From Comamonas sp. lk (GTDB lineage Bacteria; Pseudomonadota; Gammaproteobacteria; Burkholderiales; Burkholderiaceae_C), in assembly GCA_945865675.1 (NCBI GenBank), contig CAMBFO010000007.1, positions 1-48,933 on the forward strand: DNA of 48,933 nucleotides. The letters run 5' to 3'. The notes beneath the pieces were generated by a model. The model was not told the DNA's origin. It worked only from the letters and a program-made list of their open reading frames with translations, and made no database searches. Shown here piece by piece: positions 40,221 to 48,499 of this stretch; positions within the stretch are counted from its first letter, which is position 1; the number at the start of each line of letters is the position of its first letter. The translations under genes and the position numbers were made by a program.

Positions 40221-43200
40221 TTAGCGCTTAACGGGCTGCTTTTTACGCCCCAACACCGCTTTCAAAGCCACCCCGGTGTGCGTACCCAGGCGCACCACCT
40301 CCTCCGGACTAGCGGCGGCGACAATGCGGCCGCCTGCTTTGCCGCCTTCGGGGCCCAGGTCGATAACCCAATCGGCTTCGGCGATGACGTCTAAATCGTG
40401 TTCGATAACCACTACGCTATGGCCCGCCCGCACCAGCCGGTGCAGTACCGCGATCAGCTTTTCTACATCGGCCATGTGCAGGCCTACCGTCGGTTCGTCC
40501 AGCACATACAACGTGTGTGGCGACTTCTGACCGCGCCGGGTGATGTCGTCGCGTACCTTCGAGAGTTCGGTCACCAGCTTGATGCGTTGCGCTTCGCCAC
40601 CGCTTAAGGTGGGTGAGGGTTGGCCCAGCGTGAGGTAACCAAGGCCCACGTCTTTAAGCAATTGCAAGGGGTGCGCAATGACGGGCATGGCTGCGAAGAA
40701 TTCAACCGCCTCGTCCACTTCCATGTGCAGCACTTCGCCGATGTTTTTACCGCGCCAGCTCACCGCCTGGGTTTCCGGGTTGAAGCGCGCGCCTTTGCAG
40801 GTTTCGCACAGCACTTTTACATCGGGCAAAAAGCTCATGCCAATGGTACGTATGCCCTGGCCTTCGCAGCCGGGGCAGCGGCCTTCGCCGGTATTAAAGC
40901 TAAAGCGGTTGGCGGCATAGCCGCGCGCCTTGGCCTCCAGCGTGTCGGCAAACAATTTGCGAATCGTGTCCCAAAAACCAATGTAGGTGGCAGGGCAGGA
41001 GCGCGGTGTTTTGCCAATCGGTGTCTGGTCGACTTCCAGCACGCGGTCTACACTTTCATAGCCGCTGATGGCTTCGCAGCCGATCAAGTCCGGCGGGCGT
41101 CCAGCCGCGTGCGCATCACGCCCGGCTTTGGTGGCGCGCTGCTGTACCAGCGCCTGTACATTGGCCAGCAAGACATCGCGCGCCAGCGTGGACTTGCCAG
41201 AACCGCTGACGCCGGTGATGGCGACCAAGCGCTGCAAGGGGACGGCTGCGGTGACCGATTGCAGGTTGTGCAGCTTCGCACCGTGCACTGTGAGCCATTG
41301 CACATCGGCAGGTGCTGCTTGCACACGGCTTTCTAGCGCTGCAGCTTGAGCCTTTGCAGCCTTAGCTTTCGCGCTGGACTTGGCCGCTGGTGCACTGTTA
41401 CTGCCCTTGGCCAATGGTTTCTGTACAGCGGCGCTAGTAGACGCTGCGGCGGCGGCCAGCAGCGCGGATGCGCCCGAAGTCGCCACAAAACGCCGTGGCT
41501 CCAAAGGATGCAATATGGCGTGGAGCAAATAGCGTCCGGTTTGCGATTCGGCCTGTGCTTGCACATCGGCAATACTTCCTTGCGCAACCAGACGCCCGCC
41601 GCGCTTACCGGCGCTGGGGCCAATGTCGATGATGTGGTCGGCAGCCCGTATGGTGTCTTCGTCATGTTCCACCACCACCAGGGTGTTGCCTTTGTCGCTC
41701 AGGCTTTTCAAGGCACCAAGTAAAATTTTGTTATCGCGCGCATGCAGGCCGATGGTGGGCTCGTCCAGCACATAGCACACGCCTTGCAAATTGCTGCCCA
41801 ACTGCGCCGCCAAACGGATGCGCTGCGCCTCGCCGCCGCTTAAGGTGGGAGCGCCTCGGTCCAGCGTTAAGTAACCTAGCCCCACCTCTTCTAAAAACTC
41901 CAAGCGGCTGCGTATTTCAGGAATCAGGTCGCGGGCAATATCCGCCTCACGCTGGCTGAGGGCACCGCCCGCTTGCAGGCTTTGCACCCAGGCGCGCACT
42001 TCGCTCACTGACAGCGCCGCAATGTCTGCAATCCCCACGTCGCCAAAACGCACTGCGCGTGCAGTCGCGTTCAAACGCGTGCCCTGGCAGCGCGGACAGG
42101 CAGTGTCTGCCAAGTCCTCCACATCAGCCTCGGCAAAGGTATGTTCGCGCCCGCCGTTGTCTTCGCGCACGGTGTCATCAAACACCTTGCGTTGCTCTTT
42201 GGTCAGCGCCAGTCCGGTACCCACGCAATCAGGACACCAGCCATGCTTGCTGTTGTAGCTGAACAAGCGTGGGTCCAACTCGGTATAGGAGGTGGAACAC
42301 ACCGGGCAGGCACGCTTGGTGGAAAACACTTCCACCCGCCCGATAGCCGCCGTGCTGCTACCAGCTTGCATGGCGCGGCCTAAATCGTCTAGGCCGCTCA
42401 GCACATGCACCACGCCTTTGCCGTGCGTTAAGGCCTGCGCCAAACCAGCGCGCAGGGTAGCTTCGTCAGCGGCTTTGACGTCCAGGCTCAGCACCGGCAA
42501 CTCGATATGGTGCTCTTTGAAACGGTCTATGCGGGGGAAGCCGTTGGTGGGTAAAAATTCGCCATCCACCCGCAAATGCGTATAGCCGCGCGGACGCGCC
42601 CAATCAGCCAACTCGGTGTAAACGCCTTTGCGCCCGACGACCAAGGGCGCCAGTAAACCGATGTGCTGGCCTCGGTAGGTTTTAAGCAATTGCGCGGCAA
42701 TGCTGTCCGCACTTTGCGGCGCAACGGCAGCCCCATCTTTGATGCAGTGTTGCGTGCCTAGCTTGACGTACAGCAAACGCAAAAAATGCCAGACTTCGGT
42801 GGTCGTGCCCACCGTCGATTTACGCCCGCCGCGCGAGAGCCGCTGCTCAATCGCTACGGTGGGTGGAATGCCATAGACCGCATCCACCTCGGGCCGGCCC
42901 GCCGGTTGCACGATAGAGCGCGCATACGCGTTCAAGCTTTCCAAATAACGCCGCTGGCCTTCGTTAAACAAAATATCAAAGGCGAGTGTCGATTTGCCCG
43001 ATCCGCTAACGCCTGTGACCACGCTGAACTGCCCGCGCGGAATATTCACCGACAGCGATTGCAAGTTGTGTTCTTTGGCGTTGACGATGCGGATATTGTT
43101 ATTCGGTGCCACTCGCGCGTCTGAAGAAGCATCCGCTGGCATCAGGTATGCAGCGCTCCGCTCCGCCACCTCATGCACCACACCCATACTCGCTGCGTAG

Positions 43201-46200
43201 TCGCGCAAGGCCTTGCCGGTGTGGCTCGTGGGGTGCAGCAGCAAATCTTCCGGCGTGCCGCAGGCGACTATTTCACCACCGGCATCACCGCCTTCGGGGC
43301 CGAGATCGATGAGCCAGTCGCTGGAGCGGATGACGTCCAGATTGTGTTCAATCACCAGCAGCGAATGGCCGGCGTCCAGCAATTTGCGCAGGGCGCGCAT
43401 CAGCTTGGCGATGTCGTCGAAATGCAAACCGGTGGTGGGCTCGTCCAGCATAAACAAAGTGCCACGGCGCGCCATAGGCTGGCGGCTATTGCTGGCCGCT
43501 TTAGCCGCCTCGGCCAAGAAACCGGCTAGCTTGAGGCGTTGCGCCTCACCGCCTGACAAAGTGGGCACCGGTTGGCCCAGCTTCACATACTCTAGGCCCA
43601 CATCAACAATCGGTTGCAGCGCGCGGATCACTTCGCGGTCTTGCGCAAACACGGCTGCCGCTTCGCTCACGGTGAGGTTCAGCACATCAGCCACGTTGTA
43701 GGCCTTCAGCGCACCAGCGGGACTGCTGCGCCGTTCAATCGTCACTTCCAAAATTTCCGGCCGATAACGCTTGCCATTGCAATCGGGGCAACGCAAATAC
43801 ACGTCGCTCAAAAATTGCATCTCAATATGTTCAAAGCCTGAACCACCACAGGTTGGGCAGCGCCCATCCCCGCTGTTGGAGCTGAACTTGGATGCGGTGT
43901 AGCTACGCTCCTGCGACAGCGGCGCGGTGGCAAACAGTTCGCGGATCGCATCCCAGGCGCCGACATAGCTCGACGGGTTGGAGCGTGCGGTTTTGCCGAT
44001 GGGCGATTGGTCCACAAACACCACTTCACTGAGCATGTCTGCGCCCAGCAAGCGGCTGTGCAGGCCTGGCGTATCCGTGGCTTTGCCAAAGTGGCGCAGG
44101 AGCGCCGGCGCCAGCACGTCCTGTACCAGCGTGGACTTGCCCGACCCGCTAACGCCCGTCACGCAGACCAGGCGCTGCAAGGGAATTTCCACATCCACAT
44201 TTTTCAGGTTGTGTTCGCGCACGCCTTCCAGTACCAGGCGCGGCGTGTTGTCGCCCACCATGCGCTTAAAGCCCATGCCCACCTGCTTGCGCCCGCCCAG
44301 GTAAGCGCCGGTCAAGGTGTCGGCTGCTTTCAGAGCTTCGGTGCTGCCGTCAAACACTATTTGCCCGCCTTTTTCGCCGGGCCCAGGCCCCATGTCCAGC
44401 ATCCGGTCGGCAGCTAGCATCACTGCCGGGTCGTGCTCCACCACCACCAGCGTGTTGCCCGCATCGCGCAGGCGTTGCATGGCGACGATGATGCGATGCA
44501 TATCGCGCGGATGCAAGCCGATGCTGGGCTCATCAAGCACAAACAAGGTATTGACCAAGGAGGTGCCCAAAGCGGTCGTTAGATTGATGCGCTGCACTTC
44601 GCCGCCGCTCAAAGTGCGACTTTGCCGGTCCAGCGTCAAGTAGCCAATGCCCACATCGCACAGGTATTTCAGGCGGGTGCGGATTTCATCCAGCAGCAGC
44701 TTCAGGGTTTTGTTATCTGCCTCTGAATGGATACTTGGGCTGGCCAGCTCTGGCGCACTCATAGCGGGCATTCCCGGCCCCCGGGCTTCCAGGCCCCAGT
44801 GCAAGCGGTCGAAAAACGCGCGCACACGGTCCAGCGGTAGCAGCATCAAATCATGCAGGCACAAACCGGGCAGGGCCTGCAGCTGCGCCGCGGTCCATTG
44901 CACCCCCTGGGGTAGAAAGCGCTTGGCCGGCGCTAACACTGCGTCCGCATCGTCTTTGCTACCCACGCGCCACAGCAGGCTTTCGGTTTTCAGCCGGGCG
45001 CCTGCACACACACCGCAGGGCGTGTAGCTGCGGTACTTGGACAGCAGCACCCGGATATGCATTTTGTAGGCCTTGCTTTCCAGGTATTCAAAAAACCGGT
45101 CCACACCAAACCAGTGCTGGTTCCATTTGCCATTCCAGTGCGGCGAGCCTTTGAGCACCCATTGCTGCTGCGCGGCGCTCAGTTTGTACCAAGGTGTGTC
45201 ACGTGGGATGCCCTCGGCCTCCGCATGGCGCATCAAATCATCCTGACATTCCTGCCAAGCCGGGGTTTGCATGGGTTTGACGGCGCCTGCGCGCAGGGTC
45301 AACTTGTCGTTGGGAATCACTAAGCCATAGTCCACACCCACCACCCGCCCAAAACCCCGGCAGGTCTCGCAAGCACCCACGGCCGAGTTAAAGGAGAACA
45401 TGGAGGCGATGGGCTCCTGGTAGCGCACATCGCTTTGCGGGCAATGCAGCCCGGTGGAAAAAGACCATACCAAATGGGGGTCCAAATGGGGGTCTGACCC
45501 CAATAGATCTGGTTTATCACTCTCCGGCGCCGGGTACACATGGACCCGCCCACTGCCGCGTTTGATAGCCAGCTCCAGGCCTTCGAGCACGCGGGCTTTG
45601 TCTGCGCTTTCGATGCGGAAGCGGTCCGCCACCACGTCCAGCACCCGACGCTCCCCCGACACGCGCTCGCCATGGACGCGGGTAAAGCCACTGGCGCTCA
45701 GCCATTGGCTTAATTCCTCGGCACTGGTAGCTAGCGGCAACTCAACTGGAAAGGTGACCACCAAGCGCGGATTACCGGCTCGCGCGGCGCGGCGCATGAG
45801 CTCGGCATAGATGGATTCGGGCGTGTCGTGTTGCACCGCTTGGGCGCTGACCCGGTCAAACAACTGCCCGGCGCGGGAAAACAGCAGTTTGAGGTGGTCG
45901 TTCAGCTCCGTCATGGTGCCCACGGTGGAGCGGCTGGAGCGTACCGGGTTGGTCTGGTCGATCGCGATGGCCGGAGGCACGCCCTCCACCTTGTCCACCG
46001 CCGGCTTGTCCATGCGGTCCAGAAACTGGCGCGCATACGCGGAAAAGGTCTCTACATAGCGGCGCTGGCCTTCGGCATATAGGGTGTCAAAGACCAGGCT
46101 GGATTTGCCCGAGCCACTGGGGCCTGTGACCACCGTCAATTCGCCGGTGCGAATATCCAGGTCCAGGTTTTTTAAATTGTGTTGCCGCGCTCCGCGAATG

Positions 46201-46220
46201 CGGATGGTGCCCTCGGACAT
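40221..46220 (-). CDS. uvrA: double-length UvrA: tandem fusion with four ATPase cores
   Basis: A 1999-residue UvrA-family ATPase; normal UvrA is about 940-970. Four Walker A loops occur at about residues 33-40 (GPSGSGKS), 689, 1070 and 1670 (each GVSGSGKST), and each has a matching LSGGE signature and LDEPxxGLH Walker B. So two UvrA units (about 1-1045 and 1055-1999) are joined in one chain. The insertion-domain zinc finger CxxC-x19-20-CxxC is complete in both units (CPTC...CPDC; CPGC...CETC). In unit 1 the early pair reads CPQS, losing a Cys. An Ala/Lys-rich linker (about 1590-1650) splits unit 2. Start at 46220 has GGAG upstream; the TTG at 46238 lies ahead of it. I expect a normal-size uvrA elsewhere; this is likely a damage-recognition paralogue. 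Confidence 0.93.
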   Translation of the reverse strand: MSEGTIRIRGARQHNLKNLDLDIRTGELTVVTGPSGSGKSSLVFDTLYAEGQRRYVETFSAYARQFLDRMDKPAVDKVEGVPPAIAIDQTNPVRSSRSTVGTMTELNDHLKLLFSRAGQLFDRVSAQAVQHDTPESIYAELMRRAARAGNPRLVVTFPVELPLATSAEELSQWLSASGFTRVHGERVSGERRVLDVVADRFRIESADKARVLEGLELAIKRGSGRVHVYPAPESDKPDLLGSDPHLDPHLVWSFSTGLHCPQSDVRYQEPIASMFSFNSAVGACETCRGFGRVVGVDYGLVIPNDKLTLRAGAVKPMQTPAWQECQDDLMRHAEAEGIPRDTPWYKLSAAQQQWVLKGSPHWNGKWNQHWFGVDRFFEYLESKAYKMHIRVLLSKYRSYTPCGVCAGARLKTESLLWRVGSKDDADAVLAPAKRFLPQGVQWTAAQLQALPGLCLHDLMLLPLDRVRAFFDRLHWGLEARGPGMPAMSAPELASPSIHSEADNKTLKLLLDEIRTRLKYLCDVGIGYLTLDRQSRTLSGGEVQRINLTTALGTSLVNTLFVLDEPSIGLHPRDMHRIIVAMQRLRDAGNTLVVVEHDPAVMLAADRMLDMGPGPGEKGGQIVFDGSTEALKAADTLTGAYLGGRKQVGMGFKRMVGDNTPRLVLEGVREHNLKNVDVEIPLQRLVCVTGVSGSGKSTLVQDVLAPALLRHFGKATDTPGLHSRLLGADMLSEVVFVDQSPIGKTARSNPSSYVGAWDAIRELFATAPLSQERSYTASKFSSNSGDGRCPTCGGSGFEHIEMQFLSDVYLRCPDCNGKRYRPEILEVTIERRSSPAGALKAYNVADVLNLTVSEAAAVFAQDREVIRALQPIVDVGLEYVKLGQPVPTLSGGEAQRLKLAGFLAEAAKAASNSRQPMARRGTLFMLDEPTTGLHFDDIAKLMRALRKLLDAGHSLLVIEHNLDVIRSSDWLIDLGPEGGDAGGEIVACGTPEDLLLHPTSHTGKALRDYAASMGVVHEVAERSAAYLMPADASSDARVAPNNNIRIVNAKEHNLQSLSVNIPRGQFSVVTGVSGSGKSTLAFDILFNEGQRRYLESLNAYARSIVQPAGRPEVDAVYGIPPTVAIEQRLSRGGRKSTVGTTTEVWHFLRLLYVKLGTQHCIKDGAAVAPQSADSIAAQLLKTYRGQHIGLLAPLVVGRKGVYTELADWARPRGYTHLRVDGEFLPTNGFPRIDRFKEHHIELPVLSLDVKAADEATLRAGLAQALTHGKGVVHVLSGLDDLGRAMQAGSSTAAIGRVEVFSTKRACPVCSTSYTELDPRLFSYNSKHGWCPDCVGTGLALTKEQRKVFDDTVREDNGGREHTFAEADVEDLADTACPRCQGTRLNATARAVRFGDVGIADIAALSVSEVRAWVQSLQAGGALSQREADIARDLIPEIRSRLEFLEEVGLGYLTLDRGAPTLSGGEAQRIRLAAQLGSNLQGVCYVLDEPTIGLHARDNKILLGALKSLSDKGNTLVVVEHDEDTIRAADHIIDIGPSAGKRGGRLVAQGSIADVQAQAESQTGRYLLHAILHPLEPRRFVATSGASALLAAAAASTSAAVQKPLAKGSNSAPAAKSSAKAKAAKAQAAALESRVQAAPADVQWLTVHGAKLHNLQSVTAAVPLQRLVAITGVSGSGKSTLARDVLLANVQALVQQRATKAGRDAHAAGRPPDLIGCEAISGYESVDRVLEVDQTPIGKTPRSCPATYIGFWDTIRKLFADTLEAKARGYAANRFSFNTGEGRCPGCEGQGIRTIGMSFLPDVKVLCETCKGARFNPETQAVSWRGKNIGEVLHMEVDEAVEFFAAMPVIAHPLQLLKDVGLGYLTLGQPSPTLSGGEAQRIKLVTELSKVRDDITRRGQKSPHTLYVLDEPTVGLHMADVEKLIAVLHRLVRAGHSVVVIEHDLDVIAEADWVIDLGPEGGKAGGRIVAAASPEEVVRLGTHTGVALKAVLGRKKQPVKR
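45470..45504. repeat. REP-like palindrome and tandem 12-mer inside uvrA
   Basis: CCAAATGGGGGT occurs twice head to tail (45470-45481, 45482-45493), followed by GGGGTC-T-GACCCC (45489-45501), a hairpin. GGGGTCTGACCCC-type hairpins are familiar to me as REP elements in Comamonadaceae intergenic DNA. Here it lies in the uvrA coding sequence and adds about 14 residues (around KPDLLGSDPHLDPHL) in frame near residues 239-250. Confidence 0.6.
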
Positions 46221-46313
46221 AGTAAGGCGCTCCAACAAAGTAGGGGAGCGGCATTCTAGGCAGTGCGCGCCGCTTTAAGCCGGGTCGAGGCCATTCATGC
46301 GGCAGGCGCCAGC

Positions 46314-46481
46314 CTATTTCGCCTCGCTGGCCGTGGCGGCAGGCGCAGGCTTCTCAACTTCGGCCGCGACAGGCGCAGGCTCGCCATGCTTTTCGCCGCC
46401 CATATCAATATCGCCACCCTTACTCAAAATATACAAAGCCAGGGCTGCGAACAGAGCAAAGCCCACTACGATTTTCCACAT
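46314..46481 (-). CDS. small single-helix membrane protein
   Basis: A 55-residue protein starting MWKIVVGFALFAALALYILS, an N-terminal membrane anchor, then a polar Pro/Ala/Glu tail (GGEKHGEPAPVAAEVEKPAPA). GGGAGAAACAAG before the ATG at 46481 is a good Shine-Dalgarno, which supports a real gene. No function is known to me; I recall similar small proteins in relatives. It lies 93 bp downstream of the MFS gene, just behind a terminator hairpin, and 93 bp upstream of uvrA. Confidence 0.65.
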   Translation of the reverse strand: MWKIVVGFALFAALALYILSKGGDIDMGGEKHGEPAPVAAEVEKPAPAATASEAK

Positions 46482-46493
46482 CTTGTTTCTCCC

Positions 46494-46520
46494 AAAAAAT
46501 AGGCCCTCTGTCTGAGGGCC
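46494..46520 (-). terminator. intrinsic terminator after the MFS transporter gene
   Basis: Read leftward, GGCCCTC (46520-46514) and GAGGGCC (46508-46502) form a stem with a 5-base loop followed by T-A-T6 (46500-46494). It lies 54 bp past the transporter stop and directly abuts the Shine-Dalgarno of the small membrane-protein gene, which must be reached by readthrough or a hidden promoter. Confidence 0.8.
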
Positions 46521-46574
46521 CGTCCGGTGTCCCGGCACCATGCCGGAACACCCAAACCAAAAAGCAATTGACGA

Positions 46575-48335
46575 TCAGTCGTTGGCGTAAATATCCACGT
46601 CCTTGGTTTCCTTGATGAACAAGCCACCAATGACCACGGTAGCCCCCGCGATGATGATCGGGTACCACAAGCCGTTGTACATATTGCCGGTCTGCGCCAC
46701 GATGGCAAAAGCCGTGGTGGGCAGCAAGCCGCCAAACCAGCCGTTACCAATGTGATAAGGCAGGCTCATCGAGGTGTAGCGGATACGCGTGGGGAACATT
46801 TCCACCAGCATCGCTGCGATGGGGCCGTACACCATGGTCACCAAAATCACCAGATAGGTCAGGATGATGACCACCGAGACTTTGTCAAACTTGGCCATAT
46901 CCGCTTTGGCGGGGTAACCAGCCGCTTTGAGGGCAGCCGACAACTTTCCAGTGAAGGTAGCGTCCTTGGCGGTTTTTTCGCTACTCAATGCCTTCACGCT
47001 GGCGGTCGCTGCAGCAATGGCTTTGGGATCTTTAGGATCTGCGGCATTGAGGGCTTCCAGTTTGGCTTGCGCCGCCGCTTTGGCCGCCGCGATGTCTTCT
47101 GGGGTCACCACGGTCGTCACTTCGGTTTCCCCCACTTTGATGACCGCAGCTTGACCGGCGGGGGCAACAATATTGTCATAGCTCACCGAAGCCGAAGCCA
47201 GCTTTTGCTTGGCAATGTCGCAAGAGGAAGTGAACTTTTTGGTACCGGTTGGGTTGAACTGGAAGGAACATTCGGCCGGATCCGCTGTCACGGTGACTTT
47301 GGCGACCGCCTGTGCGGCGGCCAGATCCGGGTTGGCGGCTTTGGTTAGCGCGGTGAATACTGGGAAGTAAGTCACTGCTGCCAAAAAGCAACCCGCCAAG
47401 ATGATGGGCTTGCGGCCGATCTTGTCGGAGAGAGCGCCAAAAATGATAAAGAATGGTGTGCCGATGATCAAGGAGATGGCCACCATGATGTTGGCCGTAG
47501 GGCCGTCTACCTTCAGCGCCTGCGTCAGGAAGAACAGTGCATAGAACTGGCCGGAGTACCAGACTACCGCCTGGCCTGCGGTCAGACCCACCAAAGCCAA
47601 GATCACGATCTTGAGGTTTTTCCACTCGCCAAAGGATTCGCTCAGGGGCGCTTTGGAAGTTTTGCCCTCGGCCTTCATTTTGGCAAACGCGGGTGATTCA
47701 TTCATGCTCAAACGGATGTAAACCGAAACGGCCAACAACAAAATGGACACGAGGAAAGGCACGCGCCAGCCCCAATCGGCAAAGGCTTCTTCGCCGATAG
47801 CGGTACGGGTTCCCAGAATCACCATCAAGCTCAGGAATAAGCCCAGAGTCGCGGTGGTCTGAATCCAGGAGGTGAAAGCACCCCGCTTGCCATGCGGCGC
47901 ATGTTCGGCGACATAGGTGGCGGCGCCACCGTATTCACCACCCAGCGCCAGACCTTGCAGCAAGCGCAGCGCGATCAAGATGATCGGTGCTGCAGCGCCC
48001 CAGCTGGCGTAATTGGGCAGGATGCCGACCAAAAAGGTTGAAGCGCCCATGATCAGAATGGTCACCAAGAAGGTGTACTTGCGTCCGATCATGTCGCCCA
48101 GGCGGCCAAAGAAAATCGCGCCAAAGGGGCGTACGATAAATCCGGCGGCGAAAGCCAATAGCGCAAAAATAAAGGCAGAGCCTTCATCCAAGCCGCTAAA
48201 AAACTGTTTCGCAATGATGGCTGCTAAGGAGCCGTAAAGGTAAAAGTCGTACCATTCGAAAACCGTGCCCAGCGAGGAAGCGAAGATAACCTTCTTCTCT
48301 TCTGCGGACATCGGGCGTGCTTCTGCTGTAGCCAT
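46575..48335 (-). CDS. MFS transporter (metabolite:H+ symporter type) with periplasmic insertion
   Basis: A 586-residue major-facilitator protein of the MHS group (ShiA/ProP/KgtP-like), probably carrying an organic acid or osmolyte with protons. It has the signature loop FFGRLGDMIGRKYTF (about 75-90), RLLQGLALGGEYGGAATYVAE (about 124-144) and ALSDKIGRKP (about 301-310). A segment of about 150 residues (332-485) between TM9 and TM10 is not part of the normal 430-residue fold. By topology it faces the periplasm, and it holds two Cys (356, 372) that could form a disulfide. GGAG six bases before the ATG at 48335 fixes the start. Confidence 0.92.
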   Translation of the reverse strand: MATAEARPMSAEEKKVIFASSLGTVFEWYDFYLYGSLAAIIAKQFFSGLDEGSAFIFALLAFAAGFIVRPFGAIFFGRLGDMIGRKYTFLVTILIMGASTFLVGILPNYASWGAAAPIILIALRLLQGLALGGEYGGAATYVAEHAPHGKRGAFTSWIQTTATLGLFLSLMVILGTRTAIGEEAFADWGWRVPFLVSILLLAVSVYIRLSMNESPAFAKMKAEGKTSKAPLSESFGEWKNLKIVILALVGLTAGQAVVWYSGQFYALFFLTQALKVDGPTANIMVAISLIIGTPFFIIFGALSDKIGRKPIILAGCFLAAVTYFPVFTALTKAANPDLAAAQAVAKVTVTADPAECSFQFNPTGTKKFTSSCDIAKQKLASASVSYDNIVAPAGQAAVIKVGETEVTTVVTPEDIAAAKAAAQAKLEALNAADPKDPKAIAAATASVKALSSEKTAKDATFTGKLSAALKAAGYPAKADMAKFDKVSVVIILTYLVILVTMVYGPIAAMLVEMFPTRIRYTSMSLPYHIGNGWFGGLLPTTAFAIVAQTGNMYNGLWYPIIIAGATVVIGGLFIKETKDVDIYAND

Positions 48336-48499
48336 ATGTATCTCCAATCATTGAAAACTCCCGCGCCGGGAGCTGTCTGTATTCTTGAAGAAGGCACTGA
48401 CCCTGCTCTTACGTGAAAATAACAAGGGCTTGCGTCAAACTTACCCCATACTGACCAACTAAGGTCAAACCCTCGCGTTGACTTTCGCGATGCGGCAAT

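Noticed and set aside
38858-40230. tRNA-Arg 3' end as an attachment site for an integrated element carrying fic
   Set aside because: No duplicate of the tRNA 3' end, integrase or mobile gene is found downstream in the window.
45470-45504. Tandem 12-mers as a CRISPR fragment
   Set aside because: No spacers and only two abutting copies; the hairpin fits a REP element.
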